Positions 7,981-16,001 of a stretch of DNA of 64,000 nucleotides are shown in pieces. Positions within the stretch are counted from its first letter, which is position 1; every line of letters begins with the position of its first letter. This DNA is from an uncultured Alistipes sp. (GTDB taxonomy: Bacteria > Bacteroidota > Bacteroidia > Bacteroidales > Rikenellaceae), in assembly GCA_947623305.1 (NCBI GenBank), contig CANQGQ010000001.1, positions 124,001 through 188,000 on the forward strand, in the 5' to 3' direction. The translations under genes were made by a program, and so were the position numbers. The notes beneath the pieces were generated by a model. That model was given only the letters and a program-made list of their open reading frames with translations, was not told the origin of the DNA and searched no databases.

Positions 7981-8490
7981 ATGGCCATGAAACGACTGAT
8001 ATTAACGCTATCGCTGCTGCTTTCGCTGACGGCGCTCGCAGCGCAGAACTACATCGTAGTCAACAGCGAAAAGATTTTCAAGTCGATCGACGCCTACAAC
8101 AAGGCGCTGACCGAACTCGATGAACTGGCCCGTCAATACCAGGCGCAGGTCGACGGAAAATATGCCGTCATCGAACAGCTTTACGAGAACTACATGAACC
8201 AGAAAGCATCGCTTCCGGCCCAAACCCGCCAGTCGCGGGAAAATGCCATTCTGGAACGGGAAAAGGAGGCACAACAGTTCCAGGAAAGTTTGTTCGGCGC
8301 CGACGGCTCGCTGATGAAAAAACGGCAGGAATTGATCCAGCCCATCCAGAAACGGGTATTCGACGCGATCGAACGCTACGCGAAACAGGTGGGAGCCGAC
8401 GCAGTATTCGATTCGTCGAACAATCCGACGCTGCTCTACTACAACACGGGTATCGACCATACGCAACGGATCATCGACGCGCTCGAATAA
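7981..8490 (+). CDS. OmpH/Skp family periplasmic chaperone, first copy
   Basis: A small exported chaperone thought to hold unfolded outer-membrane proteins for the BAM complex. It has a signal peptide (KRLILTLSLLLSLTALAAQ), an N-terminal strand YIVVNSEKIFKSI, a charged helical coiled coil (about residues 35-125), and a C-terminal strand with TLLYYNTGIDHTQRIIDAL. The 169-residue length is typical. Starts at 7981 and 7987 are both possible. It lies downstream of bamA and before a second family member. Confidence 0.88.
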   Translation: MAMKRLILTLSLLLSLTALAAQNYIVVNSEKIFKSIDAYNKALTELDELARQYQAQVDGKYAVIEQLYENYMNQKASLPAQTRQSRENAILEREKEAQQFQESLFGADGSLMKKRQELIQPIQKRVFDAIERYAKQVGADAVFDSSNNPTLLYYNTGIDHTQRIIDALE

Positions 8491-8518
8491 CACCCCCGGG
8501 AGCATCGACGACGTTCCA

Positions 8519-8633
8519 AGCACAGAAACGAGCTATACGGAAACACAGAAATAAACCTACGGAAGCACAGATAAAGTTCCTAAGCTCAGAAACAAACCAT
8601 TGCATTAATAAAACTTTGCACTAATAAAAATGT
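8519..8633 (+). repeat. Tandem degenerate linker repeats before second ompH
   Basis: About four units of 20-23 bases with core AAGCACAGAAAC (near 8519, 8542, 8563 and 8583) are followed by two shorter units ending in AATAAAA (near 8603 and 8620). The last unit supplies the A-rich start context of the next gene. No hairpin is evident. Confidence 0.5.
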
Positions 8634-9172
8634 TTATGAAAAAAGCAATCAAACTAACCCTCGCGGTTGTACTGATGATGAGCGCGACCTCGCTTTTCGC
8701 TCAGAAATTCGGCCGTATCAACTCGGAAGAGATCATCGCGGTCATGCCGGAAACGAAGGAGATGCAGACCAACATGCAAGCCTACGTCAAGAATCTGCAA
8801 GACGAAATGGAGGCATTGCAGGTCGAATACAGCAACAAACTGCAGGAGTTCCAGAAAAATTACGAGACCTACTCGGAGGCTGTTCGCGACATGAAGAGCA
8901 AAGACCTGGAATCCATCACGACCCGTATCCGCGAATTCGAGCAGGTAGCCCGCGAGGATATTCAGAAAAAGCAGTACGAATTGCTGGCTCCCATCCATGA
9001 AAAAGCCAAGGCCGCTATCGACAAAATCGCAGCTTTGGGCGGGTACCTGGCCGTATTCGACACGGCTGCCGGTTCGCTGGCCTATTTCGATGCGGCTGCG
9101 CTGACGGACATCGCTCCGGAAGTGAGAAAAGAGCTGGGCATTCCGGAAACCGCCACGCCGGCTGCCAACTGA
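8630..9172 (+). CDS. OmpH/Skp family periplasmic chaperone, second copy
   Basis: A 180-residue exported protein with signal peptide ending SATSLFAQ, the family strand KFGRINSEEIIAVMPE, a long alpha-helical coiled coil rich in Glu, Lys and Gln (residues 40-125), and a short Ala-rich tail. It is the paralogue of the preceding gene, only weakly similar outside the coiled coil. Start at 8630 or 8636. A strong terminator follows, closing the uppS-bamA-ompH-ompH block. Confidence 0.9.
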   Translation: MFMKKAIKLTLAVVLMMSATSLFAQKFGRINSEEIIAVMPETKEMQTNMQAYVKNLQDEMEALQVEYSNKLQEFQKNYETYSEAVRDMKSKDLESITTRIREFEQVAREDIQKKQYELLAPIHEKAKAAIDKIAALGGYLAVFDTAAGSLAYFDAAALTDIAPEVRKELGIPETATPAAN

Positions 9173-9197
9173 TCCGCGATAACCGTCCTAACGAAAG

Positions 9198-9236
9198 ACG
9201 TTTCCGACGACCGATCGTCGGAAACGTTCTTTTTTA
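9198..9236 (+). terminator. Rho-independent terminator after ompH
   Basis: A perfect 13-bp stem (9198-9210 with 9215-9227, four-base loop) is followed by TCTTTTTT. Confidence 0.9.
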
Positions 9237-9300
9237 TGCACCTTTTTCTCGCCTCGGCATAGCTCGTACGAGCACGGCTCTGCACTCGGCTTATCGAAAA
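9233..9300. repeat. Partial family A element
   Basis: It contains the CTCGCCTCGGCATAGCTC and GCACTCGGCTTATCG blocks of the family A element found at 3341-3430, but lacks the flanking TAnnTTTG boxes. It contains an inverted repeat around CTCGTACGAG. Confidence 0.5.
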
Positions 9301-9335
9301 CGTTCGAATACAGGCTACCGCATCAATAAAAATGT

Positions 9336-9343
9336 TATCTTTG
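9336..9343 (+). promoter_or_regulatory. -7 promoter box before DUF4954 gene
   Basis: TATCTTTG matches TAnnTTTG. No good -33 TTTG is visible at the right distance. The gene starts 22 bases downstream. Confidence 0.5.
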
Positions 9344-9365
9344 CAAAAATCAATATGCCGAACCG

Positions 9366-11096
9366 ATGGCCCGATTCAGAACCCCGACCGCAACCGAAAT
9401 CGCAACGCTCGAAGCCGCAGGCGTTACCGCCGAAAACTGGGAACACGTCGCCGTAAGCGAAGATTTCCAACCGCCGCAGTTGCAGCGCTGCCGACTCGAA
9501 GGCCGTATCGAGCTGGCATCGGGCGCCTGCATCCGGCGTTCCCGCGTCCGGAACTACCGCATTGGCAAACATTCGATCATCGAGGATGTTACGGCGTTGG
9601 AATGTCGGCAGCGCAGTTCATTCGGCAACGGCGTCGGGGTCGCGACGATCAACGAATGCGAAGGCCGCACCGTCCGAATCACCGCCCGTCTATCGGCTCA
9701 GGTCGCCTATCTGTCGGCCATCTACCGCCATCGTCCGAAGCTCATCGCCGCTTTGGAACGAATAACCGAGGCTTACACCGAAACGCAGGCTTCGGAAGTG
9801 GGCACGGTGGGGCGCGACTGCCGCATCGTCGGAGCCCGATTCATCCGCGAAGTGTGCATCGGCGACAACGCGGTTGTCGACGGAGCCTCGCTGCTTGAAA
9901 ACGGCACGCTCTGCGAAGGTGCCCGCATCGGCGTCGATGTCAAGGCTCACGGATTCATCTGCGCCGAACACGCCCGCATCGACAACGGCACGACGCTCGA
10001 AAATTGTTTCATCGGCGAGAACTGCATCTTAGACAAAGGGTTCACCGCTTCGGAATCGCTCTTTTTCGCCAATTCGCACTGCGAAAACGGCGAGGCGGCC
10101 TCCATCTTCGCCGGCCCCTACACCGTTTCGCATCACAAATCGTCGCTGCTGATTGCCGGTATGTTTTCGTTCTTCAACGCAGGCAGCGGTTCGAACCAAA
10201 GCAACCACCTGTTCAAGAGCGGCGCCGTGCATCAATCGGTCCATCTGCGCGGATGCAAATTCGCATCGGGCGCCTACATCATGTCGCCCGCCTTGGAGGG
10301 TGCCTTCACGATGGTGATGGGCCATCATGCCTCGCACCACGACACGTCTACTTTTCCGTTCTCCTACCTGTTGGAGAAAGAGGGCCATTCGCTGCTGATG
10401 CCCGCCGCCAACCTCAATAGCTACGGCACCGTGCGCGACATGGAAAAGTGGCCCGCCCGCGACCGCCGCACCGTCGAACGCGACGTCATCGACTTCAAGC
10501 CCTACAACCCCTACCTGACCGGCGCAATGCTGCGGGCTGTCGACCTGCTGCACCGCATGGAGGAGCAAGACCCCAAAGCCGAATACTACGTCCACAATCG
10601 GGTGCAGATCCGTTCGGCGGCCGTCCGACGGGGCATCGGACTTTACAACAAGGCCATCGTCGCGGCGTTGGGCGCCATGCTCGCCCAAGGCACCGCATCG
10701 GAACGATACGACGGCAGCGGCCGCTGGTTGGACATCGCCGGACAATACATCGCCAAACGCGAAGTCGACCGCATCGTCGAGGCGATCGAGCAGAGCGAAC
10801 TGAACGACTTCGAAGCGATCGACAACCGCTTCCGCCTTTTCCACGTCCACTACGACGACTACGCCCGCAGCTGGGCCGAATCGGTCTATGCCGGTTTGCT
10901 GGGCCACACGCCGACTCACGAGGAGCTGACCGATGCAATCGCAGCGGGCGAAAACGCGCGAACCGCCCTGCGCCGCACGACGGATGCCGACCGCGACCGC
11001 GATTGTTCGATGGATATGGCCGTCAGCTACGGCTTAGACAGCGACGACGAAACGGAACGGCAAGCCGACTACCGCGCTGTCCGCGGACTGGAATAG
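9366..11096 (+). CDS. DUF4954 family left-handed beta-helix protein
   Basis: A 576-residue protein of the Bacteroidales DUF4954 family. The first half has many hexapeptide-like turns (for example VGRDCRIVGARFI, IGENCILDKGF) typical of acyl- or nucleotidyltransferase beta-helices, and the strongly conserved segments SSFGNGVGVATINE, AGMFSFFNAGSGSNQSNH and MGHHASHHDTSTFPFSYL. The second half is helical. No substrate is established. By fold it may be a sugar-nucleotide acetyltransferase or related enzyme, an inference only. The start at 9366 follows a -7 promoter box. A VWA gene begins 22 bases after the stop, suggesting an operon. Confidence 0.82.
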   Translation: MARFRTPTATEIATLEAAGVTAENWEHVAVSEDFQPPQLQRCRLEGRIELASGACIRRSRVRNYRIGKHSIIEDVTALECRQRSSFGNGVGVATINECEGRTVRITARLSAQVAYLSAIYRHRPKLIAALERITEAYTETQASEVGTVGRDCRIVGARFIREVCIGDNAVVDGASLLENGTLCEGARIGVDVKAHGFICAEHARIDNGTTLENCFIGENCILDKGFTASESLFFANSHCENGEAASIFAGPYTVSHHKSSLLIAGMFSFFNAGSGSNQSNHLFKSGAVHQSVHLRGCKFASGAYIMSPALEGAFTMVMGHHASHHDTSTFPFSYLLEKEGHSLLMPAANLNSYGTVRDMEKWPARDRRTVERDVIDFKPYNPYLTGAMLRAVDLLHRMEEQDPKAEYYVHNRVQIRSAAVRRGIGLYNKAIVAALGAMLAQGTASERYDGSGRWLDIAGQYIAKREVDRIVEAIEQSELNDFEAIDNRFRLFHVHYDDYARSWAESVYAGLLGHTPTHEELTDAIAAGENARTALRRTTDADRDRDCSMDMAVSYGLDSDDETERQADYRAVRGLE

Positions 11097-11118
11097 CAGG
11101 AACCGAACAAACAGAAAG

Positions 11119-11976
11119 ATGTATACCCAAAGTATCACAAGAAACCATCGCACGGCCTTCGTGCTGTTGATCGACGCCTCGGGTTCGATGTCCGAGGAGA
11201 CTGTCTATGGCGGACGTCGGATGACCAAAGCCGAAGCGGTTACCGGCATCACCAATGCGTTGCTGTTCGAGCTCATCGAACGGGCCCGGCGCGACGACGG
11301 CGTGCGCGATTATTACGACATCGCCGTATTGGGTTATTCGGGCGACGACGAGGTCTGTTCGCTGCTTCCGGACGGACGCGAATCGCTCACCATCAGCGAA
11401 CTGGCTGCCTGCAAGACGACCGTGCACACCGAAGTGCTCCCGTGCCGGCTTCCGAATGGCGAACTTTCGCTGCGCGAACTTCCCTCGCCGCAATGGATCG
11501 TTACGAAGGCCACCGGCCAAACGCCTATGTGCGAGGCGCTGCGCCGGGCACGCGATTTCGTGGCCGCGTGGTGTGCGAACCCCCTCCATGCGGAGAGTTT
11601 TCCGCCCGTGGTGTTCAACATCACCGACGGCGAAGCCACGGACTGCGAAGACGATGAACTGCTGGCCGTTTCCGATCAGATCAAATCGCTCCGTACAGCA
11701 GACGGACAAGTCTTACTAATAAACATTCACATTTCGGATTGCGGGGATAGCCGGACGATCTTCTTTCCGTCGGCCGACGAAGCCGACTATCCGAACCGTT
11801 ACGCCTCGCTGCTCTACGAATGCTCGTCGGAAATGCCGCGCGTGTTCGACGATGCCATCCGCGAAGCCAAGGGGCCCGGCGCCCTGCCACCGTTCCGCGG
11901 CATGAGCTTCAACGCCTCGGCTGCCGAGTTAGTCGCCATGCTCAACATCGGTTCCATCAGCATCAAAACCGAATAA
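11119..11976 (+). CDS. von Willebrand factor A domain protein
   Basis: A 285-residue cytoplasmic VWA protein with no signal peptide. The metal-ion-dependent adhesion site is intact: DASGSMS (residues 20-26), the conserved Thr in TGQTPMCEAL, and NITDGEATD supplying the last Asp. VWA proteins of this soluble type act as scaffolds in stress and signalling complexes, such as TerY. It sits three bases ahead of a pseudokinase/WG-repeat gene and 22 bases after DUF4954, so the three probably form one transcription unit. The client process is unknown. Confidence 0.85.
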   Translation: MYTQSITRNHRTAFVLLIDASGSMSEETVYGGRRMTKAEAVTGITNALLFELIERARRDDGVRDYYDIAVLGYSGDDEVCSLLPDGRESLTISELAACKTTVHTEVLPCRLPNGELSLRELPSPQWIVTKATGQTPMCEALRRARDFVAAWCANPLHAESFPPVVFNITDGEATDCEDDELLAVSDQIKSLRTADGQVLLINIHISDCGDSRTIFFPSADEADYPNRYASLLYECSSEMPRVFDDAIREAKGPGALPPFRGMSFNASAAELVAMLNIGSISIKTE

Positions 11977-11979
11977 GCC

Positions 11980-12981
11980 ATGACACCGACCATCCGCATC
12001 TTCACGCAGGCCCTGTTGACGCCCGATCTTTCGTTCGAAACCCTCGGCGACGCCCGGGCCGTCCTCGACGAAAACGGGCTGCCCCGATTGCACCGCACGA
12101 CCCGATTCGTCGAGGCCGAAATCGAATGGCACAGCCAACGCTACCTGCTCTCCCTGCCGCTCACTCCGTCGGCGATGTTCCGGATCGAACACACGGCGGC
12201 AGCCCTCCGGAAAATCAACTGTCCGGCCCTGACCGAATACCGCATCCTGCCGCATGAACTGCACTGGCAGGACGCGTCCATGAATTTACAAATCAACGAC
12301 TTGGTGCTCCAGTCTCTACCATCGGGGGGGGGATTTTCGCAGGCGCTGCACACCGAATACGGCGGCACGCTGCTGGCGGCGCTCGACGCCCTCGAATCGG
12401 AACTGAAACGCGCGGGATTCGTACACCGCAATCTGAAACCGGCCAATCTGATCTGGAGCGACGGACGATTCTATCCGTTGCGCTATCACGATGCCCTGAT
12501 CGGGACGACGGAGGCCAGCGATGCCGACGATTTCGAAGCCTTGCGGCAGCTCGTCCGCTCGGCCACTTCGTGCACGGAACTGCACGATGCGGCCATCGAA
12601 TACACCCCGACGCCACGCATCTCGGGCCATCGCTGGGCAGGCAATCCGTTCGAAGGATTGATCTGCGTGGAGGACGAGACGGGATTCGGATTCGTCGACC
12701 TCGACAACCGAACGGTCATTCCGTCGCAATTCCTCTGGGCCGGCGATTTCCACGAAGGACGTGCCGAAGTGCAGACGGCCGAAGGCATGGGCCTGATCGA
12801 CCGCGAAGGGCGTTTCGTGCTGCCGGCCATCTATGAAATCGTGGAATACGACCCTGCGACCAGCATCGTATCGGTTCGGCAGAACGGATTGTGGGCCCGA
12901 TTCGACTACACGGGCCATCGGCTGACCGAATTCGGAACGAATTATGCTCCGTTCGAACAAAAGAACCATCCCCAAAAATGA
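11980..12981 (+). CDS. Protein kinase-like (probable pseudokinase) protein with WG repeats
   Basis: A 333-residue cytoplasmic protein. Residues about 135-190 resemble the C-lobe of a protein kinase: VHRNLKPANLIW aligns with the HRDLKPEN catalytic loop, but the catalytic Asp is Asn. The DFG position reads YHDA. DDFEALRQLV resembles the DxxxLG segment. A glycine-rich loop is not recognisable. The C-terminal part has WG-type repeats (GFGFVDLDNRTVIP, GMGLIDREGRFVLP). Loss of key residues suggests a pseudokinase or atypical kinase. The pairing with a VWA protein recalls TerY-phosphatase-kinase triads, but no PP2C gene is adjacent. A run of nine G bases lies at 12324-12332. Confidence 0.6.
   Translation: MTPTIRIFTQALLTPDLSFETLGDARAVLDENGLPRLHRTTRFVEAEIEWHSQRYLLSLPLTPSAMFRIEHTAAALRKINCPALTEYRILPHELHWQDASMNLQINDLVLQSLPSGGGFSQALHTEYGGTLLAALDALESELKRAGFVHRNLKPANLIWSDGRFYPLRYHDALIGTTEASDADDFEALRQLVRSATSCTELHDAAIEYTPTPRISGHRWAGNPFEGLICVEDETGFGFVDLDNRTVIPSQFLWAGDFHEGRAEVQTAEGMGLIDREGRFVLPAIYEIVEYDPATSIVSVRQNGLWARFDYTGHRLTEFGTNYAPFEQKNHPQK
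12324..12332 (+). repeat. Nine-G tract within pseudokinase gene
   Basis: An uninterrupted G9 run encodes part of SGGG at about residue 115. It is long enough for slipped-strand changes. The displayed length keeps the frame open. Confidence 0.9.
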
Positions 12982-13015
12982 GCGAACGAAAACTCGGCAG
13001 CAAGCGGGACGAAGC

Positions 13016-13100
13016 CTGCGGCCCTTTTAAAAGGGCTTCCCTATGCGGCAGAACCTTGATTTGCTTATGAGCGACATCGTCGCTGCCGACCGTTTTCCTC
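13016..13100 (-). repeat. Dispersed repeat family B, copy 2
   Basis: An inverted copy of the element at 330-410. On the minus strand it runs from GTCGGCAGCGACGATG to the perfect palindrome GCCCTTTTAAAAGGGC (13021-13036). The hairpin sits 39 bases after the pseudokinase stop and could act as a terminator. Confidence 0.65.
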
Positions 13101-13158
13101 GAAAACGGCATCAAAGCAGAATACCCACGACTTGCATCGCATGACGACGGTGCTCGCC

Positions 13159-13191
13159 GTACCAGCTAATAAAACCGTACCAGTTAATAAG
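13159..13191 (-). repeat. Two inverted copies of the GGTAC motif before trxB
   Basis: GTACCAGCTAATAAAACC and CGTACCAGTTAATAAG are reverse complements of the motif found after bamA and dnaB. The second copy ends three bases before the trxB ATG and provides its A-rich start context. Confidence 0.55.
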
Positions 13192-13194
13192 AAT

Positions 13195-14118
13195 ATGGAA
13201 AAAGTAAAAGTATTGATTATCGGCAGCGGACCGGCAGGATACACCGCCGCCATCTATACGGCCCGCGCCAACCTTCGCCCCGTCCTCTACGAGGGGATCG
13301 AGCCGGGCGGACAGCTGACCACCACCACCACGGTCGAGAACTTCCCCGGGTATCCGGACGGCGTCGACGGCCCGCAAATGATGGCCGACATGCGGCGGCA
13401 GGCCGAACGCTTCGGCACCGAAATCCGCACGGGCACCCTCACCCGCGTCGACCTTTCGTCGCGGCCGTTCCACATCGTCGTCGACGGCGAAAAGGAGTTG
13501 CAGGCCGAAAGCCTCATCATCGCCACCGGCGCATCGGCCAAATACTTGGGTTTGCCCTCCGAGACCCAATTCCGCGGACAGGGCGTCAGCGCCTGCGCCA
13601 CCTGCGACGGATTCTTCTACCGCAAACGCGACGTCGCTGTAGTCGGCGGCGGCGACACGGCCTGCGAGGAAGCCACCTATTTGGCTTCCCTCTGTCGGCA
13701 CGTCTACATGATCGTCCGAAAACCCTATCTGCGTGCTTCGAAGGCGATGCAGGAACGGGTTTTCAACACCCCTAACATCGAGGTGCTGTTCGAGCACACG
13801 ACCGGCGAGATTTTAGGCGACGGCAGCGGCGTAACGGGCGCTCTGCTCCGCAAGACGGACGGATCGGAACGCCGCATCGAGATTGCGGGCTTTTTCCTCG
13901 CCATCGGACACCATCCCAACACGGAGCTTTTCGCCGATCAGCTCGAACTCGATGCCGAAGGGTACATCAAGGTCGAGGGCGGTTCGTCGCGCACCTCGGT
14001 CGAGGGCGTTTTCGCCGCCGGCGACGTACGCGATCCGCACTACCGCCAGGCCATCACGGCTGCCGGTTCGGGATGCGTCGCTGCGTTGGACTGCGAACGT
14101 TTTTTATTGGCACGGTAG
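13195..14118 (+). CDS. trxB: Thioredoxin-disulfide reductase
   Basis: TrxB is an FAD- and NADPH-dependent enzyme that reduces thioredoxin in the cytoplasm. Motifs in order: FAD-binding GSGPAGYTAAIYTARA, redox-active CATC in SACATCDGFF, NADPH-binding GGGDTACEEA, and the C-terminal AAGDVRDPHYRQAITAAGSG. The 307-residue length is normal. An in-frame ATG lies upstream at 13132, but the family start is MEKVKVLIIGSG at 13195. No thioredoxin gene is adjacent. Confidence 0.96.
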   Translation: MEKVKVLIIGSGPAGYTAAIYTARANLRPVLYEGIEPGGQLTTTTTVENFPGYPDGVDGPQMMADMRRQAERFGTEIRTGTLTRVDLSSRPFHIVVDGEKELQAESLIIATGASAKYLGLPSETQFRGQGVSACATCDGFFYRKRDVAVVGGGDTACEEATYLASLCRHVYMIVRKPYLRASKAMQERVFNTPNIEVLFEHTTGEILGDGSGVTGALLRKTDGSERRIEIAGFFLAIGHHPNTELFADQLELDAEGYIKVEGGSSRTSVEGVFAAGDVRDPHYRQAITAAGSGCVAALDCERFLLAR

Positions 14119-14197
14119 ACCACAATCCGACTACGGGCGGACAATTGCCGCCATCGAATCGTTTTGCGACGGGACAAGATGCAACGGCCTTCCGATA

Positions 14198-14275
14198 AAG
14201 CCCCCGCCCGAGGCGGGGGTTTGGGGGTGGGTCAGATTTGGATATGCGGCGGAACGCCGCAAGAACGGCGTTCGG
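14198..14275 (+). repeat. REP-like G-rich hairpin element (family C), copy 1
   Basis: A GCCCCCGCC/GGCGGGGGT hairpin is followed by TTGGGGGTGGGTCAGA and a second hairpin (GCGGCGGAACGCCGC). Related copies lie at 29542-29620 and 61493-61575. It occupies the trxB-rnz spacer. Confidence 0.75.
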
Positions 14276-14325
14276 AAGTATCTTTACCGACATTCGATTA
14301 GATACCTATGTAATAATCACCTATC

Positions 14326-15249
14326 TTGAGCTTCAGCATCACCATATTGGGTTCTTCGTCGGCCAAGCCGACCGTCGACCGGCATCCGTCGGCCCAGATC
14401 GTCAACGTACACGAACAACACTATTTGGTCGATGCGGGCGAAGGCGTGCAACAGCAACTTATCCGCGCGGGCATCAATCCGTTGAAGATTCGCGAGGTCT
14501 TCATTTCGCACCTTCACGGCGACCACGTATTCGGGCTGTTTCCGCTGCTCTCGACGCTCGGGCTCTACGGCCGCAAAACGACCCTGCGCATCCATGCGCC
14601 GGCCCCGTTCGGCGAGTTGCTCGACGTGCATCTGCGCTATTTCGACCGCGAACTGCCCTATCCCGTCGAGTGGAGCGAGACCGACACCACGAAACACGCC
14701 CTGCTGATGGAAAACCGCACGCTCGAAGTGTGGAGCATCCCGCTGCGCCATCGGGTGCCGTGCGCCGGCTTCCTCTTCCGCGAAAAGCGTCCGCCGCTCA
14801 ATGTCGAAAAGTATCAAATCGAGCGATACGGGCTCTCCATCGCCCAGATCACGGCGGCCAAACGCGGCGAAGACGTCCGGCTCGATACGGGCGAGGTCAT
14901 CCCCAATGCGGAGCTGACCTACCGCCCCTACGAACCCCGTTCGTATGCCTATCTGTCGGACACCAACTTCTCGGCCCGGGCGGCGAATCTGTGCCGGGGC
15001 GTCGACCTGATGTACCACGAGGCGACCTATGCCGCTGCCGAACGACGTGCAGCCAAGGAGCGCGGCCATTCGACGACGCTCGATGCCGCCAAAGCAGCGT
15101 TGAAAGCCGATGCCGGTCGACTCGTCATCGGCCACTATTCGTCGCGCTACAAGGACGAACAGGTGCTGGTCGACGAAGCCCGCACGATCTTTCCGGAGAC
15201 CTACGCCGCCGAAGAACGAACGACCTTCACCATAGAGAAACAACGATGA
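14326..15249 (+). CDS. rnz: Ribonuclease Z
   Basis: RNase Z is the endonuclease that trims tRNA 3' trailers, needed because tRNA genes here lack CCA. The metallo-beta-lactamase core is present: ISHLHGDHVFG (HxHxDH), the HRV segment of the third metal ligand, YLSDTN and VIGHYSSRY, plus GSSSAKPT at the N terminus. Length is 307. The only plausible start is TTG at 14326, because the nearest upstream ATG is immediately followed by a stop. Its stop overlaps the next ATG by four bases, starting a five-gene overlapping operon. Confidence 0.94.
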   Translation: MSFSITILGSSSAKPTVDRHPSAQIVNVHEQHYLVDAGEGVQQQLIRAGINPLKIREVFISHLHGDHVFGLFPLLSTLGLYGRKTTLRIHAPAPFGELLDVHLRYFDRELPYPVEWSETDTTKHALLMENRTLEVWSIPLRHRVPCAGFLFREKRPPLNVEKYQIERYGLSIAQITAAKRGEDVRLDTGEVIPNAELTYRPYEPRSYAYLSDTNFSARAANLCRGVDLMYHEATYAAAERRAAKERGHSTTLDAAKAALKADAGRLVIGHYSSRYKDEQVLVDEARTIFPETYAAEERTTFTIEKQR

Positions 15250-16001
15250 CCAAAGCCGAAATACAACTCGTCCGCGCGCTGGCCGACAAACGCGGCCGCA
15301 CGGAGCACGGACTTTTCATCGCCGAAGGAGCGAAACTCATCGGCGAGATACGGGCGTCGCAACTGCGAATCCGCAAAATTTTCGCGTTGGAGGGCGTTTT
15401 CGACGGCCCGGAGGTCGAGACGGTCGCTCCGCACGACATGGAACGGCTGTCGCTGCTGAAGACCGCCGGCAACTCGCTGGCGCTGGTCGAAATACCGCAT
15501 CACACGCTGGAGGTGCAACAGCTCGGCGACCGGCTGACCCTTGCCTTGGACGATGTGCAGAACCCGGGTAACCTCGGCACCATCATCCGGCTGGCCGACT
15601 GGTACGGCATCGGCGACATCGTTTGCTCGCCCTCGACCGCCGATTGTTTCAACCCGAAGGTCGTGCAGGCGACGATGGGCGCCATCCTGCGCGTCCGGGT
15701 TCACTACACGCCGCTGGCCCCGTTCCTGCGCGAAGCCGCAGCGCACGGTCTGCCGGTCTACGGCACGTTCCTCGAAGGGACGAATATCTACGATGCGGAG
15801 CTGACCCCGACGGGCATCGTGGCGATGGGCAACGAGGGACGCGGCGTAACGCCCGAAGTCGCCGCAGCGATCACCCGCAAACTTTTCATTCCGCCCTGGC
15901 CCGCCGACCGCCGCACGACCGAATCGCTCAATGTCGCCATGGCGACGGGCATCGTCTGCTCGGAATTCCGCCGCCGAACCGCTCCCAAACCTTTGCAATG
16001 A
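15246..16001 (+). CDS. SpoU/TrmH-family RNA 2'-O-methyltransferase
   Basis: A SPOUT-class S-adenosylmethionine-dependent methyltransferase that modifies rRNA or tRNA ribose. The 251-residue protein has an N-terminal substrate-binding domain (EHGLFIAEGAKLI) and the three knot motifs NPGNLGTIIRLADW, MGNEGRGV and SLNVAMATGIV. The exact RNA target cannot be read from sequence. It is joined to rnz and to the acyl ligase by ATGA overlaps, so it should be translated in step with both. Confidence 0.92.
   Translation: MTKAEIQLVRALADKRGRTEHGLFIAEGAKLIGEIRASQLRIRKIFALEGVFDGPEVETVAPHDMERLSLLKTAGNSLALVEIPHHTLEVQQLGDRLTLALDDVQNPGNLGTIIRLADWYGIGDIVCSPSTADCFNPKVVQATMGAILRVRVHYTPLAPFLREAAAHGLPVYGTFLEGTNIYDAELTPTGIVAMGNEGRGVTPEVAAAITRKLFIPPWPADRRTTESLNVAMATGIVCSEFRRRTAPKPLQ

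Noticed and set aside
8519..8600. A possible CRISPR array
   Set aside because: Units are only 20-23 bases, adjoining and degenerate, with no spacers and no cas genes nearby.
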